DNA of 6,883 nucleotides from NCBI GenBank assembly GCA_023394035.1, contig JAEXBK010000054.1:1-6883 (forward strand). The letters run 5' to 3'. Source of the stretch: Bacillota bacterium (GTDB lineage: Bacteria > Bacillota > Clostridia > Peptostreptococcales > Anaerovoracaceae). This document shows positions 1 to 5,237 of the stretch, piece by piece; position 1 is the stretch's first letter, and every line of letters begins with the position of its first letter. The translations under genes and the position numbers were made by a program. The notes beneath the pieces were generated by a model. The model was not told the DNA's origin. It saw only the letters and a list, made by a program, of their open reading frames with translations, and ran no database searches.

Positions 1-5
1 ATGAA

Positions 6-653
6 ATGGCAATAGATACGATTATTTTTGACTTTGACGGAACGATTGCGGATACCAATCAGCTCGTAATAGATTCGTGGCAGCACACATACAAAGCACG
101 ACTCGGACGTGAGGAAGATGTCGATAAGATAACCCGGAGCTTCGGCGAACCTCTCGTTGAAACCATGAAGAAGGTTCTGCCCGATTTTGATGTCGAAGAG
201 TCGATTGCTATATACAGATCGTATCAGCGTGATGTCTACGAGAGCCGTATCAAGGCTTTTCCGGGCATGGTGGATACCGTCAAAGAACTGAAATCAAGAG
301 GATATAAGCTCGGAATAGTCACATCGCGCCTCAGAGGCTCGACAATCACGGGGCTTGAAGCATTCGGAATAGCTGACTGCATAGATGTGATTGTAACATG
401 CGAGGATACGGACAAGCACAAGCCCGACCCCGAACCTGTGCTGATAGGACTTGACCGGCTTGGATCAAAGCCCGAAGCATCTATCATGATAGGCGATTCG
501 CTTTTTGACATTCAATGTGCGCACAATGCAAACGTAAAAACCGTTCTCGTAGCGTGGACGATCACGACTTCGCAGGATGAGCTGAGTGGGCATGATGCGC
601 CGGACTTCGTAGTTGAAAGGGCAGAGGAGATAATAGATATAGTCTCCGCGTAG
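6..653 (+). CDS. ppaX: PpaX-like HAD-family phosphatase (putative pyrophosphatase)
   Basis: This is a complete 215-residue haloacid dehalogenase-superfamily hydrolase. Motif I is DFDGT with nucleophile Asp9 and acid/base Asp11. Motif II is the Thr106/Ser107 segment in GIVTSR. The motif III lysine is Lys139 in KHKPDPEP, and motif IV is IGDSLFD (Asp164, Asp168). The segment between residues 14 and about 80 is the helical cap of subfamily I. From memory, the pattern TNxLxIxSxxHT after motif I, KPDPEPVL, and GDxxxDxxxxxNAxxKTxxVAWTI closely follow Bacillus subtilis PpaX (216 aa), which hydrolyses the pyrophosphate released by HPr kinase/phosphorylase. Phosphoglycolate phosphatase is the main alternative, because these enzymes are easily confused. 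No hprK is visible. Only five bases precede the start, so its ribosome binding site cannot be judged. The in-frame GAA before ATG is open, so a slightly earlier start outside the window is possible, but MAIDTIIFDFDGT is a normal family N-terminus. It is probably co-transcribed with addB. Confidence 0.88.
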   Translation: MAIDTIIFDFDGTIADTNQLVIDSWQHTYKARLGREEDVDKITRSFGEPLVETMKKVLPDFDVEESIAIYRSYQRDVYESRIKAFPGMVDTVKELKSRGYKLGIVTSRLRGSTITGLEAFGIADCIDVIVTCEDTDKHKPDPEPVLIGLDRLGSKPEASIMIGDSLFDIQCAHNANVKTVLVAWTITTSQDELSGHDAPDFVVERAEEIIDIVSA

Positions 654-659
654 TAAAAA

Positions 660-3600
660 ATGCTGAATATATATCGCGGCAGGGAATCTGTCGACAAAGA
701 AAGTTTCATATACGGCATGATCAAAGCCTGCGGCGGCGAGACAAAGGTTATCGTGCCTGATCAGTACACGCTCGCCGCCGAAAGGCAGGCACTTTCGCGA
801 CTTGGCGCGAAGGTGCTTCTTGACATTGAAATTACGAGCTTTTCGAGGTTAGGTTCATCCGTGCTCGCAGAAACGGGCGGAAATGACAAGGTGTTCATTG
901 ACAAATATGGCAGGCACATACTGCTTTCGTCGATACTTTCAAAGAAGGAAGCTGATTTGAATGTCTTTTCGGGTGCGGCGAAAAAAGAAACGTTCGTTGA
1001 AACGATTAACGATTTCATTTCAAAGGCTAAGCAGTACGGCATGACTCCGGAGGATTTCGAAGAGATAGCGGAGGCGGGAGACGGCAGCTTCGGCGAGGTT
1101 CTGAAACGCAAATTCGCCGATCTTGCCCTAATAATGCGTGAGTACAACGAGGCTATAAAGGACAAATATACGGATTCCGAAGACCTTATGGATCTGTATA
1201 TTTCAAAGATTCCGCAGGCTTCCGGAATCGAAGGTTCGGTGATATGGATATACGGATTCGACAGCTTTACGCCGAAGAATCTGAGCATCATAGCCGCGCT
1301 GATAAGCGCGGCGAAGGAAGTCAATGTTTTCCTCACAGGTGACAGGGATTGCCGCGATGAAGAACTGTTTATGCTGACCGACATGGTGGCAGGCGCCCTG
1401 CAACAGGGCGCGGCGGCCGCCGGACATCAGGCGGTCATCAGGGATGTCCGGCCGGGCGACGCGCTCGCCTGCGGATGCAGGCGGGCGCCTGCCGTCAAGG
1501 CAATCGAGAAAGAGCTTTATGCGGTAGGGAAATCATCATATGAGAATACAGCCGGTCTTGAAGTCGTAAAATGCGCGAATATATACAATGAAGCGGAATC
1601 GGCTGCATCATATGTGCTTGATCTGCTCAGAAAAGAAAACCTGCGCCTGCGAGATATAGCCGTTTTCATGAACGACAGGGGCACGGGCTCGGCAATAGTA
1701 AAGCGCGTATTCGGAGAATACGGTATCGAAATCTTTGATGATACAAAACGCTCCATAGAAAGCTCGCCTATCGCTGTTTTTGTTGTATCGCTTATACAGA
1801 CTGCCGTTCAGGGGCTGAGAACGGGCGACATATTCAAGCTGCTCAAGACGGGACTGACATCGCTTACACATGACGAGATAGATGATCTCGAAAATTATGC
1901 GATAAAATACCGCATAAAAGGCAGCATGTGGAAAAAACCTTTCACAAAGGGCGTTTTCGAGTACGGCGAGGACGGCATCGCATCTATAAATTCAATAAGA
2001 GAGCGCGTAATGGGGCTTCTGCTTCCGGTCGAAGAGCTTTGCAGAAGCGTAGAAACCAATGCCGAATTTACAAGTAAGCTTTACGAATACCTTGCGATAG
2101 ATGCAGACTTTGCAGGAAGAATAAATATTTTGACCGAGAAGCAACGCGAACACGGATTTTTGGATACGGCGGAGGAGAGCGACCAGATATGGAAGCTTTT
2201 GATGGGTGCTTTTGATCAGCTTTACGAGCTTGTTGGCGATGAAAAATTTGACGGTAAGCGCTTTGTTACGCTTCTTTCGTCGGGGCTTTCGCAGATGGAG
2301 GTCGGAGTGCTTCCGCCTACGGCAGACGATATCGTGTTCGGTACTATGCAGCGCACGAGGATAGGCGATACGAAAGCCGTGCTCATACTCGGAGCAAACG
2401 AAGGCTTGCTTCCGCTTGGCACATCGGAAGACATTTTGTTCAGCCCGGAAGAGCTCGAACACATAGCCGATATGGGAAAAGCGCTCGGCTCGATGGAGCG
2501 TGTACGCAACATGGAAGAAAACATCGCGATTTACAGGCTGATGTCAAAGCCGGAATCGCATCTGTACATAAGCTATTCGGTCAGCGATTCCGAGGGCGGT
2601 GCTCTCCACAGATCCGAAATAGTAGACAGGATTTTTGACATTTTCCCCGATCTTGAAGAAAAGGAAGATGTGCTGAACCGCGGAAATATCGCAGATTATC
2701 TCGGCGGTGAGATAAATACGCTGCGCCACTATGTAGAGGCAATGAGAAACTCCGGCGATGCCAGCGAAGCCGTTGATCCTAAGTGGAAGCTTGTGCGCGA
2801 ATACCTCGAAGCCTCAGAAAGCGAAGTGATGGACAAGATAAATTCCGCACTTGTATTCGACAATTCGCAGGCTCCGCTTCCTGCTGACCTTACGGATTCC
2901 TTGTTCGCACCGAAATCAGCATCGAGGTCGGGAGACGAATTTTCTTTCAGCCCGTCGCGCATAGAAAAATTCAGCCGATGCCCGTTTTCACACTTTGTCA
3001 GCTACGGACTCAAGCCGGAAGAACGCAGAGTCTTTGAAATATCCGGACGCGAGCTCGGCGATCTCTACCATGAGGTTTTGATGGAATTTTCAAAAGCCGT
3101 GACGGCGGAGGATTCATGGGCGACTGCAACGGAAGCTCACTGCCGCGAAATAGTTTCCGAAATACTCGAGCGCATAGCCGGCAAATACCGTGACGGTCTT
3201 TTCAAGCTCTCGAACAGCGAGATTTATTGGAAGGACAGAGCACTCGAAGCCTGCACATATGTATGCCTTGCACTTGTAAGACAAAGGCGTGCCGGAGACG
3301 TAACCGAAAGCTTCTTTGAGGTTCCGTTTGCACGCGGCAGGTCGCTTAAACCCATCGAAAAGACGATCAAAGGTCGCAAGATATATATCGAAGGAAAGAT
3401 AGACCGCCTCGACATCATCAGAGGCGGGCGCGTCAAAATCATCGACTACAAAACAGGCAAAGAGGAATTTGACATCGACGAAGCACGTGCCGGCTACAGG
3501 CTGCAGCTCATGCTCTACCTAAAAGCGGGGCAGGAAAAGCACCGCGATCCTGCAGGGGTCTTTTACTTCCTGATAGCCGACCCGTCTTTCAAAGCCGATG

Positions 3601-3989
3601 AAACATCAAAAGACGATCTTTCGGGAAAAATTTCAAAAGAAATGAAAAAATTTTTCTTCCTGAACGGCATAATGGTTGATGATGCGGATGTCATCAAAGG
3701 CATCGCCGGCGATTTAGACGATTCCTCTGAGGTAATTTCTCTCTCAAAGAAAAAGGACGGCACATACTCGCGTTCCTCTGGAACGCTGATAACAGATGTT
3801 GAATTTTCAACGCTTCAGGATGATGTGGACGCGGCAACCGACGAAATCATCAGCCGCCTTCTTGACGGCCATATTGACCTTCATCCGAAAAAATCAAAGA
3901 AAAAAGTGCCTTGCACATTCTGCCCGTACAGAAGTATATGTAGATTTGATTTATCCTTTGACGGATGTAGGTATGATGTGGTAAAATAG
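660..3989 (+). CDS. addB: AddB: ATP-dependent helicase/nuclease (AddAB) subunit B
   Basis: AddB is the second subunit of AddAB, the Firmicutes counterpart of RecBCD, which resects double-strand DNA ends for RecA recombination and reads Chi. The protein has 1109 residues (B. subtilis AddB has about 1166). The N-terminus has the family pattern VPDQYTLAAE (32-41) and TSFSRL (59-64). The mid-region has LILGANEGLLP and YISYSVSDSEGG, which are helicase-fold motifs. The nuclease domain is intact: GKIDRLD (Asp915), IIDYKTGK (Asp929, Lys931) and LQLMLYL (Gln949, Tyr953). The four iron-sulfur cysteines are present: Cys774 in SRCPFSHF, then Cys1085, Cys1088 and Cys1094 as CxxCx5C. The Walker A site is degenerate: GRESVDKE stands where Bacillus has GRSGSGKT. 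The ATG lies 6 bases after the ppaX stop with no Shine-Dalgarno at normal spacing; GAGGAG at about 624-629 is 30 bases away, so translational coupling is likely. No addA follows. The TAG stop lies inside the -10 box of the tRNA promoter. Confidence 0.95.
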   Translation: MLNIYRGRESVDKESFIYGMIKACGGETKVIVPDQYTLAAERQALSRLGAKVLLDIEITSFSRLGSSVLAETGGNDKVFIDKYGRHILLSSILSKKEADLNVFSGAAKKETFVETINDFISKAKQYGMTPEDFEEIAEAGDGSFGEVLKRKFADLALIMREYNEAIKDKYTDSEDLMDLYISKIPQASGIEGSVIWIYGFDSFTPKNLSIIAALISAAKEVNVFLTGDRDCRDEELFMLTDMVAGALQQGAAAAGHQAVIRDVRPGDALACGCRRAPAVKAIEKELYAVGKSSYENTAGLEVVKCANIYNEAESAASYVLDLLRKENLRLRDIAVFMNDRGTGSAIVKRVFGEYGIEIFDDTKRSIESSPIAVFVVSLIQTAVQGLRTGDIFKLLKTGLTSLTHDEIDDLENYAIKYRIKGSMWKKPFTKGVFEYGEDGIASINSIRERVMGLLLPVEELCRSVETNAEFTSKLYEYLAIDADFAGRINILTEKQREHGFLDTAEESDQIWKLLMGAFDQLYELVGDEKFDGKRFVTLLSSGLSQMEVGVLPPTADDIVFGTMQRTRIGDTKAVLILGANEGLLPLGTSEDILFSPEELEHIADMGKALGSMERVRNMEENIAIYRLMSKPESHLYISYSVSDSEGGALHRSEIVDRIFDIFPDLEEKEDVLNRGNIADYLGGEINTLRHYVEAMRNSGDASEAVDPKWKLVREYLEASESEVMDKINSALVFDNSQAPLPADLTDSLFAPKSASRSGDEFSFSPSRIEKFSRCPFSHFVSYGLKPEERRVFEISGRELGDLYHEVLMEFSKAVTAEDSWATATEAHCREIVSEILERIAGKYRDGLFKLSNSEIYWKDRALEACTYVCLALVRQRRAGDVTESFFEVPFARGRSLKPIEKTIKGRKIYIEGKIDRLDIIRGGRVKIIDYKTGKEEFDIDEARAGYRLQLMLYLKAGQEKHRDPAGVFYFLIADPSFKADETSKDDLSGKISKEMKKFFFLNGIMVDDADVIKGIAGDLDDSSEVISLSKKKDGTYSRSSGTLITDVEFSTLQDDVDAATDEIISRLLDGHIDLHPKKSKKKVPCTFCPYRSICRFDLSFDGCRYDVVK
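1393..1488. repeat. GC-rich patch with three consecutive inverted repeats inside addB
   Basis: Within addB, bases 1384-1497 are about 76% G+C by hand count (27 A/T in 114), far above the flanking gene. Three hairpins lie in a row. The first has GCGCCCTG (1393-1400), loop CAA, and CAGGGCGC (1404-1411), 8 bp perfect. The second has GCCGGACATC (1419-1428), a 14-base loop, and GATGTCCGGC (1443-1452), 10 bp perfect. The third has GCGCTCGCCTGC (1461-1472), loop GGAT, and GCAGGCGGGCGC (1477-1488), 12 bp with one G-T pair. The frame stays open and encodes an Ala/Gly/Arg-rich stretch, residues 242-280. That stretch still seems to align with the variable region of AddB between the FTP motif and the next conserved helix, so it may be substituted rather than inserted sequence. 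Confidence 0.7.
3958..3987 (+). promoter_or_regulatory. Predicted sigma-A promoter of tRNA-Thr inside the 3' end of addB
   Basis: TTGACG (3958-3963) and TAAAAT (3982-3987) are separated by 18 bases, which fits the housekeeping -35/-10 consensus with one mismatch in each box. The predicted start is at about 3994-3996, leaving a leader of about 48 bases before the mature tRNA. The -10 box contains the addB stop codon. A readthrough transcript from addB may also feed the tRNA, since no terminator separates them. Confidence 0.55.
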
Positions 3990-4019
3990 GTAACTGTGAT
4001 AACAAATACAATTCAATGA

Positions 4020-4036
4020 CGGCGGCTTTGCCGCCG
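4020..4036 (+). other. Short GC-rich hairpin in the tRNA leader
   Basis: CGGCGGC (4020-4026), a TTT loop and GCCGCCG (4030-4036) form a perfect 7-bp stem six bases before the tRNA. No T-run follows, so it is not an intrinsic terminator for addB. It could be a leader structure that affects 5' processing of the pre-tRNA, or simply a remnant. The structure is visible; any role is inference. Confidence 0.4.
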
Positions 4037-4042
4037 GAACAG

Positions 4043-4118
4043 GCTTCCATGGCTCAGTTGGTAGAGCAGCGCATTCGTAACGCGCAGGTCGGCGGTTCGA
4101 GTCCGCCTGGGAGCTCCA
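4043..4118 (+). tRNA. tRNA-Thr, anticodon CGT
   Basis: This is a complete 76-base tRNA with encoded CCA (4116-4118) and discriminator T4115. The acceptor stem GCTTCCA (4043-4049) pairs with TGGGAGC (4108-4114), with one T-G pair. The D stem is GCTC/GAGC around an 8-base loop. The T arm is GGCGG, loop TTCGAGT, CCGCC. The anticodon loop TTCGTAA carries CGT at 4076-4078, which reads ACG threonine codons. The anticodon arm resembles known bacterial tRNA-Thr(CGT) genes. Its innermost pair, A4073 with C4081, is a mismatch where an A-U pair is usual. It has its own predicted promoter and is followed two bases later by a terminator, so it can be a single-gene transcription unit. Confidence 0.97.
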
Positions 4119-4119
4119 G

Positions 4120-4156
4120 AAGAAACACACTCGGCAAACGCCGAGTGTGTTTCTTT
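4120..4156 (+). terminator. Intrinsic terminator of tRNA-Thr
   Basis: AAGAAACACACTCGGC (4120-4135), loop AAAC, and GCCGAGTGTGTTTCTT (4140-4155) form a perfect 16-bp stem. The T-rich stretch TTTCTTT lies in the distal part of the descending arm. The A-rich 5' side makes it roughly symmetrical, so it could also stop transcription on the opposite strand. Confidence 0.88.
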
Positions 4157-4226
4157 GCGGTGCATTCGAGCGTACCGCCTTAGAGCTCCGTAAGAAAAGC
4201 TCGGATTTCATCAAAACTTTTTCTTT
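4157..4226 (+). repeat. Decayed duplicate of the tRNA-Thr 3' end and its terminator
   Basis: Bases 4157-4197 align with the tRNA T arm, acceptor strand and terminator start at 4092-4125. The matching blocks, in order, are GCGG, TTCGAG, T, CCGCCT, GAGCTCC and AAGAAA. That is 30 of 34 bases identical, with 7 extra bases in the copy. The last 23 aligned bases (CCGCCT to AAGAAA) match at 19 positions without gaps, which is not expected by chance. The copy continues with AAGAAAAG (4192-4199), CTCGG (4200-4204) and CTTTTTCTTT (4217-4226), an A/T-weakened version of the terminator. No 5' half of a tRNA is present, so this cannot be a functional tRNA. Possible origins are a tandem duplication that decayed or a residual attachment site of an element that used this tRNA. 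Confidence 0.65.
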
Positions 4227-4273
4227 AGATGCACAAAAATTCGACATAATATAAAATATTCGATATGAAAATA

Positions 4274-4302
4274 TTGACTGATAATTAGAAAAATAATATA
4301 AT
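4274..4302 (+). promoter_or_regulatory. Strong predicted sigma-A promoter of the 4309-4447 unit
   Basis: TTGACT (4274-4279), a 17-base spacer and TATAAT (4297-4302) match the housekeeping consensus at 11 of 12 positions with ideal spacing. A/T-rich sequence lies upstream, including two copies of AAAATATT (4253-4260, 4268-4275) that could act as an UP element. The predicted start is at about 4308-4310. Confidence 0.8.
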
Positions 4303-4340
4303 ATATCATCAAATACTTCTTCTGCCGAGGTAATATAGTT

Positions 4341-4406
4341 ATGTTTATTATATTATGTCCGGAAACATTTAGGCATATTGTTTACCCAAGAAAGTTCATT
4401 TTATAG
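4341..4406 (+). CDS. Candidate leader peptide or small protein, 21 residues
   Basis: ATG at 4341 is preceded by GAGGT (4327-4331) with 9 intervening bases, a plausible Shine-Dalgarno. The peptide begins MFIILCPETF, ends YPRKFIL, and stops at TAG 4404-4406. It is hydrophobic at its start and basic near its end, and has no recognised domain. The stop codon lies only two bases before the terminator stem at 4409. This is the geometry seen in ribosome-mediated attenuation, where a stalled or terminating ribosome influences the hairpin. No run of a single regulatory amino acid is seen. A reading frame this short can arise by chance, so the signal rests on the ribosome binding site, the promoter and the position. 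Confidence 0.35.
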   Translation: MFIILCPETFRHIVYPRKFIL

Positions 4407-4408
4407 TA

Positions 4409-4444
4409 CGCATTAGTCATTCGGATTAATGCGCATTTTTCTTT
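4409..4444 (+). terminator. Intrinsic terminator ending the small-RNA/leader unit
   Basis: CGCATTAGTC (4409-4418), a 5-base loop and GATTAATGCG (4424-4433) form a 10-bp stem with one G-T pair. The T-rich run ATTTTTCTTT follows at 4435-4444. The hairpin overlaps the most upstream ATG (4429) of the membrane protein frame, which argues against that ATG as the real start. Confidence 0.78.
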
Positions 4445-4458
4445 GGGATTTTTATACT

Positions 4459-4965
4459 ATGCGGGATGCGCTGATTAAAACCTCTACGGAAGGAGGGCGC
4501 GCATCGGATAACAGAAAGCTGCTTCTCGTGTTGTTCTTTTCACTTTTGATATGGGGAATTTCCTCAATTTCAGAAATTTTGAAGTTTACCTCGGAATATG
4601 GAGCGATATTTGACCTGTCCGCACCTATCCAAAGTATGGAATACTTCAAAGCCTTCCTCCTGAATATGAGCATGAGGGCGGTTTTGACCTCATATTATCT
4701 GCTTAAGCTGATTCTGATAATCGCAGCGGGAATCATCACCGCCGCGACATCACGTATCTCGAAAAGCGTAAACGGAGCTTTGCTGATTTCCTGCGCGGTT
4801 ATAATGCTGCATTCCGTAATCGGAGCGGCGGGAGCCGAGCTTTTTGACAATCTTTCGCTTTCGCGTATGATGTCACCGATCGAAAGCTCGGTTTATGCAT
4901 ATTTTGCTGCTGTTTGTGCATCCATATGCGGCATTGCTTATATAAAACGGACAACGCGTTCCTGA
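4459..4965 (+). CDS. Small membrane protein resembling the C-terminal part of an ABC-2 type permease; possibly a truncated remnant
   Basis: From ATG 4459 the frame gives 168 residues, with four likely membrane helices at about residues 20-40, 74-97, 103-125 and 141-162. The order is a basic cytoplasmic N-terminus, helix, a loop containing SAPIQS, three helices and a short basic tail (KRTTRS). The layout and the SAPIQS loop followed by a helix-rich end remind me of the C-terminal part of certain Firmicutes ABC-2 permeases. This is from memory and only moderately certain. If so, the N-terminal half is missing and no ATPase gene is adjacent, so it may be a decayed fragment. The frame opens earlier at ATG 4429, but that codon lies inside a terminator stem. 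Neither start has a good Shine-Dalgarno. AGGAGGG at 4491-4497 has no usable start after it. Expression would need readthrough of the 4409-4444 terminator or an unseen promoter. Confidence 0.55.
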   Translation: MRDALIKTSTEGGRASDNRKLLLVLFFSLLIWGISSISEILKFTSEYGAIFDLSAPIQSMEYFKAFLLNMSMRAVLTSYYLLKLILIIAAGIITAATSRISKSVNGALLISCAVIMLHSVIGAAGAELFDNLSLSRMMSPIESSVYAYFAAVCASICGIAYIKRTTRS

Positions 4966-5158
4966 GCTGATTGATCGGAAGCCTTTTAACATTTTCTTCT
5001 AAAGCGCCTATATTTAATCAAAAATTGCCTTTGCTTCGTTAATTGGAAAGATGCCCATAAAGCATTTTGTACGGTTGACTGTTGTACACAGTAAAAAACC
5101 AAGAAAGATAAAATAATTCAAAAAGTAACTAAAATAACAAAATCAGACTAAAAATGTA

Positions 5159-5187
5159 TTGACAGATACATAAGCTTGTCGTAACAT
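5159..5187 (+). promoter_or_regulatory. Predicted sigma-A promoter of the peptide-binding protein gene
   Basis: TTGACA (5159-5164, perfect), a 17-base spacer and TAACAT (5182-5187) fit the housekeeping consensus. An A-rich stretch (about 5091-5155) upstream could serve as an UP element. The predicted start at about 5193-5195 gives a 5' leader of about 44 bases. The rest of the gap after the membrane gene (4966-5158) shows no gene, RNA or convincing terminator to me. Confidence 0.7.
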
Positions 5188-5200
5188 AAATGTAAATTTA

Positions 5201-5219
5201 TACAATTGGACGAATTGTA
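5201..5219. promoter_or_regulatory. Inverted repeat just after the predicted transcription start (candidate operator)
   Basis: TACAATT (5201-5207), spacer GGACG and AATTGTA (5213-5219) form a perfect 7-bp inverted repeat centred about 16 bases after the predicted start and 8 bases before the Shine-Dalgarno. The position suits a repressor site that would block transcription of the transporter operon. As RNA it would be a weak A-U hairpin. I do not recognise the regulator. Confidence 0.45.
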
Positions 5220-5237
5220 ATTGATTGGAGGTACATT

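Larger units (their letters stand above)
4309..4447 (+). ncRNA. Candidate small RNA or attenuating leader
   Basis: A near-consensus promoter and an intrinsic terminator bracket a transcript of about 135 bases. I do not recognise a known riboswitch, T-box or 6S signature in it. It contains a 21-codon reading frame with a ribosome binding site (4341-4406). It also contains a local stem UAUG(U)CC/GGCAUA around 4353-4376. A possible long-range pairing joins CCCAAGAAA (4385-4393) to TTTCTTTGGG (4438-4447), with one bulged T, and it would wrap the terminator and occupy its U-run. The membrane protein gene begins within about 15 bases of the U-run. It could be an independent small RNA, a small-protein mRNA, or a leader whose terminator is overcome under some condition to express the downstream gene. 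Confidence 0.5.

Noticed and set aside
1..15. ATG AAA TGG CAA TAG at the left edge
   Set aside because: It could be the tail of an upstream gene overlapping the ppaX start, but 15 bases cannot support a call.
1992..2462. A 156-codon minus-strand frame within addB
   Set aside because: It lies wholly inside the strongly supported addB frame, has no recognisable domain, and looks like a codon-bias shadow. The same holds for the other antisense frames in 236-3763.
3796..3984. A 62-codon plus-strand frame overlapping the end of addB in another frame
   Set aside because: It overlaps the conserved iron-sulfur CxxCx5C region of addB and has no domain or ribosome binding site of its own.
3951..4247. 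A 98-codon minus-strand frame across the tRNA, containing SQADSNRRPARYECAALPTEP
   Set aside because: This is the well-known spurious protein produced by translating the complement of a tRNA gene. It overlaps the tRNA, its terminator and the addB end.
4491..4497. AGGAGGG, a perfect-looking Shine-Dalgarno inside the membrane protein frame
   Set aside because: No ATG, GTG or TTG occurs at the right distance in any useful frame. It encodes Glu-Gly-Gly codons and is probably accidental.
4959..4995. TTCC/GGAA pairing followed by CCTTTT after the membrane gene, considered as a terminator
   Set aside because: The stem is about 4-6 bp with a large loop and the T-run is short, so I cannot support it.
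5068..5088. TGTAC-11-GTACA inverted repeat and an embedded TTGACT upstream of the transporter gene
   Set aside because: The arms are only 5 bp and the TTGACT has no -10 box at 16-18 bases. A better promoter lies at 5159-5187.
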